The notes under the pieces: model-generated
Seen by the model: only the letters and a program-made list of their open reading frames with translations
Told to the model about the DNA's origin: nothing
Database searches by the model: none
Assembly: GCF_020194955.2 (NCBI RefSeq)
Contig: NZ_JAFCIY020000008.1
Coordinates: 1-50,170, forward strand
Direction of reading: 5' to 3'
Source: Desulfuromonas sp. CSMB_57
GTDB lineage: Bacteria > Desulfobacterota > Desulfuromonadia > Desulfuromonadales > Syntrophotaleaceae
DNA: 50,170 bases
In this document: one piece after another, positions 1-8,864 of the stretch
Layout of the letters: the number at the start of each line of letters is the position of its first letter
How positions within the stretch are numbered: the first letter of the stretch is position 1
Program-made: the position numbers and the translations under genes

Positions 1-60
1 AATGAAAAGTGTACCACCCCGGAACCGTGGTATTCCTCCTTGAGGAAAGGAGGGATGCCG

Positions 61-1317
61 ATGATCGCCACGGAGGTGTACATGGACATTATTGCTCTCA
101 AACGCCAAGGGCACAGTCTGCGCTGGATCGCCAAAAAGCTCGGCATCCACCGCAAGACGGTCAAGAAGCACCTGGAAAGCGAATCCTTTCCAGCCTACTC
201 CCCCAGGACGGCCAAGCCGTCCGTCCTTGACCCGTACCACCAGGTCATCCGAGATTTCCTCGACGAGGACGATTACCAGGCCACCTGGATCTTTTCTCGC
301 CTCAAGCGCATGGGATACGCCGGCAGTTACGAGACCGTCAAAATCTTCGTCCGCTCCATCAAGGAGCAGAAGTGCCGCATTGCCTATGCCCGCTTCGAAA
401 CGGAACCGGGCCTGCAGGCTCAGGTAGACTGGGGCGACTTCAAGATCGTGGAGGATTCCGGTGCCCTCTCCACAATCTACGCCTTTGTCATGGTACTCGG
501 CTTTTCCAGAGCCATGCATGTCGAGTTCGTCGAACGCTGCACCCTGGAGACTTTCATGGACTGCCACGTGCGGTCTTTTCGGCGGCTGGGCGGTGTGCCG
601 GCCGAGATCCTCTACGACAACATGAAGCATGTGGTTGTCGGCCGGGATCACGGCAAGCCAGCCTTCAACGTCGAATTCCTGCACTTCTCCAAGCACTATG
701 GCTTCACGCCCCGGCTTTGTCCGCCGTATAGCCCTTGGGTCAAGGGGAAGGTGGAGCGCCCCATGGACTACCTGCGAGAAAGATTCTGGCGCGGATATGC
801 GTACCGTTGCCTCTCCCAGGTCAATGAGGATGTCGCCACCTGGATTGCCGAAACCGCGCATCCACGGATTCATGGCACCTATCGACAACCGGTTCAGCTC
901 CGGTGGGAACAGGAGATTCCTCATCTGGGGCGACTCCCGGCGGCCGATTATGACACGTCCCTCAAATGCTTCCGCAAGGTGTACAAGGATTGCCTGATCG
1001 CCTTCGACGGCAACCGCTACTACGTCGCACCGCAATTCGTCGGCACCAAGGTGCTCCTCAAGGTCAAGAACGGCCTTTTGCGCCTGTATCACGATGCCGA
1101 TCTGCTCGGCACCTATAGGATTCCGGAGGGCAAGGGGCAAACCCTCGGCCTGCCGTTGCGGCCGTCCCGGACCTCCCAGCAGACTCCACGCTACGGGCGA
1201 GGCAAAGGCAAGGCAACCCGAGGCCTGGTTACCGGCACCCTCTATCCCGAGGTCGACCGTCGCCCGCTAAGCGAGTACGACCGCTACGCCGCCGGAGGTG
1301 TCTCATGGAACAACTGA
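61..1317 (+). CDS. istA: IS21-family transposase IstA
   Basis: This 418-aa DDE transposase catalyses strand cleavage and transfer of the IS21 element. An N-terminal helix-turn-helix (about residues 12-40, with GHSLRWIAKKLGIHRKTVKK) would bind the terminal repeats. It is followed by an RNase H-like integrase core with D123 (QVDWGDF), D186 (LYDNMKH) and E232 (KGKVERP), and a C-terminal beta-rich part. I chose ATG 61 because GGAAAGGAGG lies just upstream at good spacing. In-frame TTG 40 and ATG 55 are possible but would overlap the ribosome site. The 3' end overlaps istB by 13 bases, which couples translation of the two proteins. All catalytic residues are present, so the enzyme looks functional. 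Confidence 0.93.
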   Translation: MIATEVYMDIIALKRQGHSLRWIAKKLGIHRKTVKKHLESESFPAYSPRTAKPSVLDPYHQVIRDFLDEDDYQATWIFSRLKRMGYAGSYETVKIFVRSIKEQKCRIAYARFETEPGLQAQVDWGDFKIVEDSGALSTIYAFVMVLGFSRAMHVEFVERCTLETFMDCHVRSFRRLGGVPAEILYDNMKHVVVGRDHGKPAFNVEFLHFSKHYGFTPRLCPPYSPWVKGKVERPMDYLRERFWRGYAYRCLSQVNEDVATWIAETAHPRIHGTYRQPVQLRWEQEIPHLGRLPAADYDTSLKCFRKVYKDCLIAFDGNRYYVAPQFVGTKVLLKVKNGLLRLYHDADLLGTYRIPEGKGQTLGLPLRPSRTSQQTPRYGRGKGKATRGLVTGTLYPEVDRRPLSEYDRYAAGGVSWNN

Positions 1318-2084
1318 CCTTCGATCGCCTCCAGGACAATCTCAAGCGGCTCAAACTCTTCAAGGCGGTGGAGATCCTCGACGATGTCGCCACCCTGGCC
1401 CAGCAAAACGGCGGCTCCTACCTTTCCTTCCTCGACCAGCTTCTGGAGGAAGAAGTGGCGGCCAAGGACAAGCGCCGTGTCGATACCGCCATGAAGATCG
1501 CCGGCCTGCCCATGGCCAAGACCATCGAGGAGTACGACTTCACCTTTCATCCCCATCTGGACAAGAAGTCGGTCATGGAGCTTTTTGACCTGAGCATTCT
1601 CCCCAAGCACGAGAACGTGATCTTCCTTGGGCCGCCGGGTGTCGGCAAGACCCACCTGGCTATCGCCCTGGCCATCAAGGCCTGCTACCACGGCTCCCGG
1701 GTCTATTTCACGACCATGCATACCCTGATTGCCAAACTCAAGGAGAGCCAAGCCAAGGGCAAAGCCTATCTCAACTCCAGTCTCGTCATCGTCGATGAGG
1801 TCGGCTATCTGCCGGTCACCAGCCAAGAGGCCTATCTCTTCTTCCAATTCGTCAGTTACCGCTACGAGAAGAGCTCGACCATTATCACCTCAAACAAGAG
1901 CTTCGCCGACTGGCAGGAACTCTTTGGCGATCCGGTCATCGCCTCGGCCATTCTCGACCGCCTGCTGCACCATTGCCGGGTCATCAACATCAAGGGCCAC
2001 AGCTATCGACTTCGGGACCATGCCTTTGCCAAACAGCTCTCTCAAAAAGGAGGTGACTCTACGATTTCCGCTTCTCCGGACTGA
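1305..2084 (+). CDS. istB: IS21-family AAA+ ATPase IstB (transposition helper)
   Basis: This 259-aa DnaC/DnaA-like AAA+ ATPase selects target DNA and stimulates IstA. Walker A (GPPGVGKT) is at 109-116 and Walker B (VIVDEVG) at 161-167. A sensor-like TSNKSF motif follows near residue 198. The length fits the family (about 250-265 aa). ATG 1305 is preceded by GGAGG inside the end of istA, giving a 13-base overlap and probable translational coupling. The gene looks complete. Confidence 0.93.
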   Translation: MEQLTFDRLQDNLKRLKLFKAVEILDDVATLAQQNGGSYLSFLDQLLEEEVAAKDKRRVDTAMKIAGLPMAKTIEEYDFTFHPHLDKKSVMELFDLSILPKHENVIFLGPPGVGKTHLAIALAIKACYHGSRVYFTTMHTLIAKLKESQAKGKAYLNSSLVIVDEVGYLPVTSQEAYLFFQFVSYRYEKSSTIITSNKSFADWQELFGDPVIASAILDRLLHHCRVINIKGHSYRLRDHAFAKQLSQKGGDSTISASPD

Positions 2085-2156
2085 GTACGTTCTCTGCCGG
2101 GCAGTGGTACACCTTTCAATTACCGAAACTGGTACACTTTTCCGTTACCATTGACA

Positions 2157-2671
2157 TTTTGGCGGGCCGGTTTTCGTTCCGGCGCCCGAACCCACCCAGG
2201 AAATCCGCTACCAGCGGCGCAAGCCGGTCAAAAACCGCGGCGCCGACACCCTGAGCTACCCCGACGACCTGCCGGTCAAGCGCGTGGAACTCGATGTGGC
2301 GCCGGAAGAGAAACTCTGCCCGGAAACGGGAGAGCCGCTGGTGCGTATCGGCGAGGAGGTCAGCCGCAAGCTGGCCCGCAAGGCCGAACAGTTCTACGTC
2401 ATCGAGTATGTCCGGCCCAAATACGCCTCCCGCAAGAATCCCGACCTGGGTGTGCGCACCGCCGCCTTGCCCGATGCCATCATCGAGCGCTGTCCGGCCG
2501 ATGAAAGCCTGCTGGCCTATGTGCTCAATGCCAAGTTCGCCGATCATCTGCCCCTGTATCGTCTGGTGGAAATCCTGGGGCGCGCGAAGGTCCGCATCAG
2601 CCGCCAAACCTTGTCCAAGTGGGTGGTCACCTTGGGCACGGCCCTGTCCCCGCTCTACGAGGCCATGAAGG
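2157..2671 (+). pseudogene. IS66-family transposase (TnpC) internal fragment
   Basis: The reading frame is open from the IS21 right tip to a stop near 2697, but IS66 similarity ends near 2671. It encodes the linker and zinc-finger part of an IS66 transposase (LCPETGEPLVRIGEEVSRKL, from about 2320) followed by the helical region before the catalytic core (LPDAIIERCPADESL, PLYRLVEILGR). The N-terminal part is cut by the IS21 insertion or by the window edge. The whole DDE catalytic domain is missing on the right, where the frame runs into a GTGGGGTCAGG-type inverted repeat and stops. It is a dead remnant showing that this site has taken repeated insertions. Confidence 0.85.
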
Positions 2672-2674
2672 GGG

Positions 2675-2721
2675 GCAGTGGGGTCAGGATAACTTGATTC
2701 AGAACCTACCGACCCCACTGC
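2675..2721. repeat. 11-bp inverted repeat at the IS66/defence-locus junction
   Basis: GCAGTGGGGTC (2675-2685) and its exact complement GACCCCACTGC (2711-2721) flank a 25-base spacer. The repeat sits exactly where IS66 similarity stops and just past the 3' end of the 911-aa gene at 2763. It could be a REP-like palindrome, the scar of another mobile unit, or a factor-dependent end for the minus-strand operon. There is no T tract on either side. Confidence 0.6.
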
Positions 2722-2762
2722 TCCTCGTATTACTGCTCCCCTCTACCCCCGAACACGGAAAT

Positions 2763-5498
2763 TCAAGAACGACGAGCAGCGGTTGCCAGCCGTCTAAACA
2801 CTCTACTATCAGCCAGGCTGGGAGCAACTGTGCGAACGTGAGCAAGCGCATCGGGCAAATCATGGGGAATAACAGCTCCTTCTGCTGTCCCAACCGTCAG
2901 ATCGAGTAGGCGTAGAAACGCCTCTGCTTTTTCGAAGTTATCGATCCCATTAAGTGTGGGATTGTCATCGATTAAACCATAAAACCCATAATCGCTCATT
3001 GACCAGCAATTGAAGGGAACGAGGAAGCGTTCAACCGAAGATACAGCCTCCACAAAGGCCTCCCCAGTTAACGCTGGGAGACCAGAAAAGGCCTCGCTGA
3101 CACTAGGTGTCACAAGGGACCGCTCCTGGGGCCAAACTTGTTCTAAGAATGGTTTAGCCGCAAATCGAAAAAGTGTCTCGGGTGCCGAGATAGGCTGCTC
3201 GCCATTCTCGGCTCTTGATAGGTCACGAACAAAGCGCTGAACTGCTTCCGCGGCAAATGCCCGGACTTCATTATCAAGAGCTCTGAGCATCTGTTGGACT
3301 TGAGAATATTGCACTGCAGGGCTGCGGGTCTCACGAAATGCATGGAGACACTCAACCACAAGGCTAAAAACAAGTGAACGCCTGCTCTCGCGATCAAGCC
3401 GTTGATCGGTCGTCCTTTCTGGGATTGAGTCGCCAACAATATGGAGCACATCTGAAAACAAAGTACGAAATGCAACCGCGCGCCAAAGGAGAATTGCTTC
3501 CAAACTGTCTGACATTAACGGAATAATCAAATTATTCCGAGTCCAAATATTATCAGCACTCAAAAAATAAGGTAATTCTTCAATCAAACAATGCTGAGCA
3601 ATCAACAATGAACGCTCAGCTGTTGTAAAAATCTCAGATCGCATTCGATAAAGTTCGATATTGCTATCAAAAGGATTATTATCTATCTCAAGGCTTGGAC
3701 AGGCGGATACAAAAACACGAACTAGTTTGCCTGCTGGTGTATTTAGCGTGTCAAGCTCCGGTATTTCGGAATCATCATCTAACTTCACAGCAGTGTTAAG
3801 TCGAGCCGATTCTTCAAGATTTTCCTGAGCATTGGTAACTTCGACTGCAATGGGCCAAAGCTTGAACCAAACCCCGAAAAATTCAGGGAATTCGACAACC
3901 TGCTCTCGCCAAGAAAAAAACCAGCTTGAAACTCCTTGAATGGCTGAACGGATTGTTTCAATTGGAAGTTTAAGTATAAGCTTTAGAACACGAAAAGCCT
4001 CTGGAAGAAAAACACTCTCAGATAAAGCAGCCCTTTGCCCAATGGGTGAGTGCGCCCAACCGAACCTCTCCCAGACTCTTGCATAAGCCCCACCACCATC
4101 AGCGGTCGATTCAAAATCGGCAAGAACTTTGAGGTCATTTCCGGCCTGCCGAATCCAATCCGAAGCACCCACAGCAGGATCGTTATTCCAGTCCCGTCCC
4201 GTTGAAAGTGCCATCTCTAAAGCTTTCAACCGTACAATTCCTCTCAACATGTCGTATTTTTCATCTGGACAGGGTGAGATAAACCTTGCCTTCGGGGATT
4301 CCGGAAATCCTTCATCAATTCGAGCCATTTGAACCAATTCAGGGAATTGATCAAATTTTTCCTCCAGCCACCTTTTATCCTTTTCCGTTAGATTGGCGCC
4401 GGCAACCTCTATGCGTCGCAGTTCTCGAAGGGCCCAGAAAAGCCGTGCGCTTTTTACACGATGGGCCTCTGCTTTTTTAGGCCATTGATTGCGGGGAGGG
4501 CGTTTGCGAATTCTATTTATTATTTCTGTTTTGTCATGCGAAGCGAACTCAACAAACCGTTTTGCTCGCAGCTCAGCGATCTCCGGATACGCGTACACAT
4601 CCCAGAAAAACCAATCATCCAAGGCCAAAAGAAAATCCGCAACTTCGTCGGCTTGGGTTATATGAGGGTGATGTGACAGGGCCGCCCAAAGGCGCAAATG
4701 AACACAAGAATCCATTAATTTCCATTGCCCTGCAAATTCATTCGCGCACGCAAGGTCGATCTCAAGAATCCGAGAGACAACCTCGTACAGAAGCTTTACA
4801 GATGGGGCAAGCCCACGGTTATACTGATCAGGCTCATCTTGACCCTGTTGCCGCTGGTTTGCTGGTACATAATAAACACGGTTGAGTCGGCCAATTTTCC
4901 ACGATAATTTCTCACCATCCCATCCTATGCGCCGAGCGATATCTAGCCCTTCATGAAGAGTTGCCTCGAGGGTATGGGCCAATGACAATAAAAAAGGCTT
5001 ATCAGACAGAGTTGCCAACTTGAGCACGCCAGGATCTAATATTTTCCCACTAGTAAGCGATGAGGAGAAAAGATCCCCAATGTCTTTCGGTCGTTTAGGT
5101 GGCTTTCGATAAGCTAGATGCACTGAAGAAAACGGTTCCAACTTAAGCCGTGGCCTGACAAGATTAACTATTTTTTCGACAAGGGATCCCGTACGTTCTC
5201 CTGTGTTTAGCCGTATCTTAACTTCGTTTTCGCCATGTGATAAGTTCTCTTCATCTGCTGAATAATTCCAGCTCTCCGCTATCAGTAGCCAAGCAGATCG
5301 CCATGGCTCATTGGTTTTTACGCCAGAATGATTATCGATTATTTCGAGCAGAGCTAGACGCTTAACCGTTTCCTCAGGCTTGAGCCGCAACGCCCAGTCA
5401 ACTGTTTCGCGCTCTTCAAGCCGGCCTTTCAAAAACTCTATTGTGACTCGGAAAGCCTCCCAATCCCTCTTGTTGAGTATTGCCCGGCGCGGCTTCAC
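2763..5498 (-). CDS. Large protein of unknown function paired with SIR2 protein (putative defence partner)
   Basis: This 911-aa protein starts with GTG and has no obvious catalytic motif, signal peptide or membrane segment. The sequence is rich in amphipathic helices, Trp and charged residues, as in a helical-repeat scaffold. The C-terminal 120 residues contain a distinctive aromatic stretch (FLVPFNCWSMSDYGFYG). From memory this resembles the DUF4020-type region found C-terminal to SIR2 domains in long single-chain proteins; that link is unverified. Its start overlaps the SIR2 stop by one base (TAGTG), so the two are translationally coupled and probably form a complex. Codon use is A+T-richer than the flanking genes. 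I infer a phage-defence or abortive-infection role in which this part senses or assembles and SIR2 acts on NAD. Function is otherwise unknown. Confidence 0.6.
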   Translation of the reverse strand: MKPRRAILNKRDWEAFRVTIEFLKGRLEERETVDWALRLKPEETVKRLALLEIIDNHSGVKTNEPWRSAWLLIAESWNYSADEENLSHGENEVKIRLNTGERTGSLVEKIVNLVRPRLKLEPFSSVHLAYRKPPKRPKDIGDLFSSSLTSGKILDPGVLKLATLSDKPFLLSLAHTLEATLHEGLDIARRIGWDGEKLSWKIGRLNRVYYVPANQRQQGQDEPDQYNRGLAPSVKLLYEVVSRILEIDLACANEFAGQWKLMDSCVHLRLWAALSHHPHITQADEVADFLLALDDWFFWDVYAYPEIAELRAKRFVEFASHDKTEIINRIRKRPPRNQWPKKAEAHRVKSARLFWALRELRRIEVAGANLTEKDKRWLEEKFDQFPELVQMARIDEGFPESPKARFISPCPDEKYDMLRGIVRLKALEMALSTGRDWNNDPAVGASDWIRQAGNDLKVLADFESTADGGGAYARVWERFGWAHSPIGQRAALSESVFLPEAFRVLKLILKLPIETIRSAIQGVSSWFFSWREQVVEFPEFFGVWFKLWPIAVEVTNAQENLEESARLNTAVKLDDDSEIPELDTLNTPAGKLVRVFVSACPSLEIDNNPFDSNIELYRMRSEIFTTAERSLLIAQHCLIEELPYFLSADNIWTRNNLIIPLMSDSLEAILLWRAVAFRTLFSDVLHIVGDSIPERTTDQRLDRESRRSLVFSLVVECLHAFRETRSPAVQYSQVQQMLRALDNEVRAFAAEAVQRFVRDLSRAENGEQPISAPETLFRFAAKPFLEQVWPQERSLVTPSVSEAFSGLPALTGEAFVEAVSSVERFLVPFNCWSMSDYGFYGLIDDNPTLNGIDNFEKAEAFLRLLDLTVGTAEGAVIPHDLPDALAHVRTVAPSLADSRVFRRLATAARRS

Positions 5499-6766
5499 TA
5501 GAGACTCTCCAACTCTTTTTCTGTTGCAATTGTAGTAATTGCATCAAGCCACCCCAGATCAGCGCCCTGTTGGGAAACCAAGGCCGCAAAACGAACCCGT
5601 TCGTTATGGTCGCTTCGCCTTATCAAGTGGTCAAAGAGATCCCGCTCTGCATCGCTTGCTGCGCTTCGTCTTTTACGAACAATTCCCTTCATCTCAGTAT
5701 CGACCAGGCTTCTTTTGCCGTTGTTCGGTGACAATTTTGCCCAGCGCTCCAGGGTACCAAGAAGGGCCTCATGCCCATTTTCTTCATCGTAAGGGATGGG
5801 TGTGATGCCCCGCCCCCTCCAATCCTCCAATGAAACGGAATCCGGGACGACTTTTCCTCCGATAAAAGTAAATCTCTCCTTCAGGTCTTTGAAGCGGGTT
5901 CCGTCTGCTGCAACAGCGTTGAAAAGATACCTCATAGGTGGATCATTTGCGCTATAACCGACAAGAACGATGTTGAACAGACGTGCGGAATCGTAGATAA
6001 AATCTGGCACAACACGCCTACGTAAATAAAACTCACCAAAGTCCTGATCAGTTAAAATCAGATTGGACGCCCGGGAAGGATCACGACCCAATGCCCCATG
6101 AATATGAAGTACACCAGAAAAATCCTCGCTATGTCCTGGTCTTGGAATCCCTCCAAGGGCATAAGACTGAACTGATTGTTTCAATGATCTGGCCGCATCT
6201 TCCAAAAGGAGATCAAAGTTGGTTGTTGCAATCGTGACTGTGCTACCACGGTCAGCGAGCCTAATCAATGCTCTATGAATAGACGCAGGCTTAGGAGAAG
6301 GTGTCCGAAATTCATCTGCTAACGCCTGCCTAACACGGCTCTTACCATGAGACTGCCCGTCCATTCGCCTTTCGAGCATACCCAGTACGACGTCATAATC
6401 ACCGCTGATAAACCTATTGACCTCTGCGGATTGTTGATTTGTCAATCCGGAGTGGTTGGCTTCATATTGATTGTGGGCTCCAAGGGGAACTATAGATATG
6501 ACAGCGTGGACAGCCGAGTCGAGTTTTTTATATATTTTAATAACCAGCTCACGAAAATTAGGCAATTTTGAAGGTTGAGAGATTCCAGCACCGGCAACGA
6601 TGAGTACCTCTCCACGTGCATGCGCCAATAGGAGCCGCTCTGGGACAGAGGCGAGACCGGGCCCAAGGGATATGTCGCGATCACTACTCACAGTAATTTG
6701 AGATAATTGGTTTTTTGATGCTCCCATTGCTTCTTTGGTTACCTCAGCCAAATAATCCTGCCCCAT
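5498..6766 (-). CDS. SIR2-like NAD-binding domain protein (putative defence NADase)
   Basis: This 422-aa protein carries the hallmarks of bacterial SIR2_2-type domains: the NAD-binding loop GAGIS at 59-63, TTNFD at 181-185, HIHG at 221-224 (candidate catalytic His223), the LTDQDFGEFY segment near 238-247 and VGYSANDP near 269-276. In characterised defence systems such domains hydrolyse NAD+ to halt phage replication. No Cys-rich zinc module of classical deacetylase sirtuins is seen, which favours an NADase over a deacetylase. A second ATG (Met14) is a possible start because the ribosome site at 6766 is weak. It is the first gene of a two-gene operon, divergent from recQ, next to IS elements, and A+T-richer than its surroundings. 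These are signs of transfer. Confidence 0.72.
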   Translation of the reverse strand: MGQDYLAEVTKEAMGASKNQLSQITVSSDRDISLGPGLASVPERLLLAHARGEVLIVAGAGISQPSKLPNFRELVIKIYKKLDSAVHAVISIVPLGAHNQYEANHSGLTNQQSAEVNRFISGDYDVVLGMLERRMDGQSHGKSRVRQALADEFRTPSPKPASIHRALIRLADRGSTVTIATTNFDLLLEDAARSLKQSVQSYALGGIPRPGHSEDFSGVLHIHGALGRDPSRASNLILTDQDFGEFYLRRRVVPDFIYDSARLFNIVLVGYSANDPPMRYLFNAVAADGTRFKDLKERFTFIGGKVVPDSVSLEDWRGRGITPIPYDEENGHEALLGTLERWAKLSPNNGKRSLVDTEMKGIVRKRRSAASDAERDLFDHLIRRSDHNERVRFAALVSQQGADLGWLDAITTIATEKELESL

Positions 6767-7064
6767 TCTCCACTTTTTTTCGTGGTCGGCGTTTGCCTTT
6801 ACCGACTTCTTTTACTCTGCGTTTCCCCCAAATCCCCGGCAAAACAGCATCCAGCCTTCCGAAGAACTATGCGAGCAGGAACAACGCCGCCGCATTCCTT
6901 TCCAACCAAAATCCAATTTTGCGCCGATAGAAAAATTAGTCAATCATTTTAATGTTCATGGCTTTAATGTTTACACCAGCGCCTCCTAAACCTTGCCTTC
7001 CCCGCCGAATTCCCGTATAGAAAACAGAGCCGTTTTGCCCGCCCCGAGGAGCCCGTAGCTACCC
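6767..7064. other. 298-bp intergenic region between the SIR2 operon and recQ
   Basis: A+T-rich DNA separates the divergent SIR2 operon and recQ. On the minus strand TTGACT (6943-6938) is followed 17 bases later by AAAATT, a weak promoter candidate for the SIR2 operon. A short direct repeat TTTAATGTT occurs twice between about 6945 and 6985. Base composition changes to the G+C-rich chromosomal pattern only near 7000, so the right edge of the acquired segment probably lies in this gap. I see no mirror copy of the left-edge inverted repeat. Confidence 0.35.
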
Positions 7065-8864
7065 ATGTTTGCCACCCCCCTGGAAACCCTCCGGAAAGTT
7101 TTCGGCTATAGCGCTTTCCGCCCCTATCAGCAGGAGATTATCGAGGGTCTGATCGCCGGGGAGGATGCCTTTGTGCTCATGCCGACGGGCGGCGGCAAAT
7201 CCCTCTGCTACCAGATTCCGGCCCTGCACCGGCCCGGTACCGGCATCGTCGTTTCGCCCCTCATCTCCCTGATGAAAGACCAGGTGGATGCCCTGCTGGC
7301 CAACGGCGTGCGCGCCGCCTGCTACAACTCCTCTTTGGGTGCCGTGGAGGCGCGGCGGGTGCTGGCGCGGTTGCATGCCGGCGATCTGGATCTGCTCTAT
7401 ATCGCGCCGGAGCGCCTGATGAGCGAGGAGTTCCGGGCGCGTCTGGACGATTTGGACATCGCCCTGTTCGCCATCGACGAGGCCCATTGCGTCAGCCAGT
7501 GGGGGCATGACTTCCGGCCCGAATATATCCAGCTCGGCCGCTTGCGGGAACTGTATCCCGACGTGCCCATGATCGCCCTGACCGCCACCGCCGATCCCCA
7601 GACCCGGGACGATATCCGGCTGCGCCTCGGTCTGCAGAGGGCGGCCTGCTACGTGGCCGGCTTCGACCGGCCCAACATCCGCTACCTGGTGGTGGAGAAG
7701 CAGAAGCCCTTCGCCCAGCTGACGGCCTTTCTGGAGGGACACGCCGGGGAGGCCGGCATCGTCTATGCCCTGAGCCGCAAGCGGGTGGAGGAGATCGCCG
7801 GTCGTCTGGCGGCCCAGGGGGTGCCGGCGGCGGCCTATCATGCCGGACTGGCGGACGGCGAGCGGCGCCGGGTGCAGGAGGCATTTCTGCGCGACGACGT
7901 GCAGGTGGTGGTGGCGACGGTGGCCTTCGGCATGGGCATCGACAAGCCCAATGTCCGCTTCGTGGTGCACTACGATCTGCCGAAAAACATCGAGAGCTAC
8001 TACCAGGAGACGGGCCGCGCCGGCCGCGACGGTTTGCCGGCCGAGGCTTTGCTGCTGTTCGGCTACGGGGATATCGCCATCTCCCGGGGGCTCATCGAAA
8101 AGGGCGGCAACGAGGAGCAGAACCGCATCGAGCTGCACAAGCTCAACGCCATGGTCGGCTTTGCCGAACCTTTGACCTGCCGGCGGCGGGTGCTGCTCGG
8201 CTATTTCGGCGAAAGCCTGGAGCAGGATTGCGGCAACTGCGATATCTGCCTCAATCCGCCGCAGCGCTACGATGCCACGGTGGCCGCCCAGAAGGCTTTG
8301 TCCTGCGTGTTCCGGGTCGGCCAACGCTTCGGCATGGGCCATGTCATCGAGGTGTTGCGCGGTTCGCGCAGCGAGCGGATTCAGAAGCTCGGCCACGACC
8401 GGCTGTCCACTTACGGCATCGGCGCCGACCTGAGCGGCGAGGCCTGGGGGCATCTGATCCGGCAGCTGGTGCATCTCGGCTACCTGCGCCAGGATGTGGG
8501 CAACTATTCGGTTCTGCAACTGACGGAAGCCGCCCGCCCGCTGCTGCGCGGCGAGCAGCGGCTGGAACTGATCCAGCCCCGGGTCAAGGCCCGGCCGGTG
8601 AAGGGGCGGGGGCCGCGCCGCGCCGGGGATATCCCCTGTGACGAGGGGCTGTTCCAGGCCCTGCGCGCCCTGCGCAAACGGCTGGCCGAGGAGGAAGGGG
8701 TGCCGCCCTTCGTGATCTTCGGCGATCAGACCCTGGCCGAGATGGCGGCCGTCAAGCCCGCCGACGAAGGGGCGCTGCTGGCCGTCAACGGCGTCGGGCA
8801 GCACAAACTGCGGCGCTATGGCGCCGACTTTCTGGCGGCCATCGCCGCCTACGAGGAATCCTGA
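7065..8864 (+). CDS. recQ: ATP-dependent DNA helicase RecQ
   Basis: This 599-aa protein is a 3'-5' superfamily 2 helicase acting in recombination and fork repair. The N-terminal helicase core shows the Q motif region ([14 protein letters not shown]), Walker A (TGGGKS, 41-46), DEAH (138-141), IAPERL and the RecQ aromatic loop ([11 protein letters not shown]). The second core domain carries the conserved [10 protein letters not shown] motif. An RQC zinc cluster ([12 protein letters not shown]...CGNCDIC) and a C-terminal HRDC domain ([15 protein letters not shown]) follow. Length and architecture match E. coli RecQ. The stop is directly followed by the next start, so the radical SAM gene is probably co-transcribed. 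Confidence 0.96.
   Translation: MFATPLETLRKVFGYSAFRPYQQEIIEGLIAGEDAFVLMPTGGGKSLCYQIPALHRPGTGIVVSPLISLMKDQVDALLANGVRAACYNSSLGAVEARRVLARLHAGDLDLLYIAPERLMSEEFRARLDDLDIALFAIDEAHCVSQWGHDFRPEYIQLGRLRELYPDVPMIALTATADPQTRDDIRLRLGLQRAACYVAGFDRPNIRYLVVEKQKPFAQLTAFLEGHAGEAGIVYALSRKRVEEIAGRLAAQGVPAAAYHAGLADGERRRVQEAFLRDDVQVVVATVAFGMGIDKPNVRFVVHYDLPKNIESYYQETGRAGRDGLPAEALLLFGYGDIAISRGLIEKGGNEEQNRIELHKLNAMVGFAEPLTCRRRVLLGYFGESLEQDCGNCDICLNPPQRYDATVAAQKALSCVFRVGQRFGMGHVIEVLRGSRSERIQKLGHDRLSTYGIGADLSGEAWGHLIRQLVHLGYLRQDVGNYSVLQLTEAARPLLRGEQRLELIQPRVKARPVKGRGPRRAGDIPCDEGLFQALRALRKRLAEEEGVPPFVIFGDQTLAEMAAVKPADEGALLAVNGVGQHKLRRYGADFLAAIAAYEES

Larger units (their letters stand above)
1..2156 (+). mobile_element. 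IS21-family insertion sequence, left tip cut by the window edge
   Basis: The element carries istA and istB with the overlap typical of IS21. At the left, GAAAAGTGTACCAC lies at 4-17. At the right, two inverted relatives of that motif occur: GGTACACCTTT at about 2106-2116 and GGTACACTTTTCC at 2131-2143. Multiple terminal repeats of this kind are characteristic of IS21. The right tip reads ...ACCATTGACA and ends near 2156. By comparison, roughly ten bases of the left tip appear to lie outside the window, so the target duplication cannot be checked. Immediately to the right lies an IS66 transposase fragment opening in mid-frame, so this copy was inserted into an older element. Both genes are intact, so the copy may still be active. 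Confidence 0.88.
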
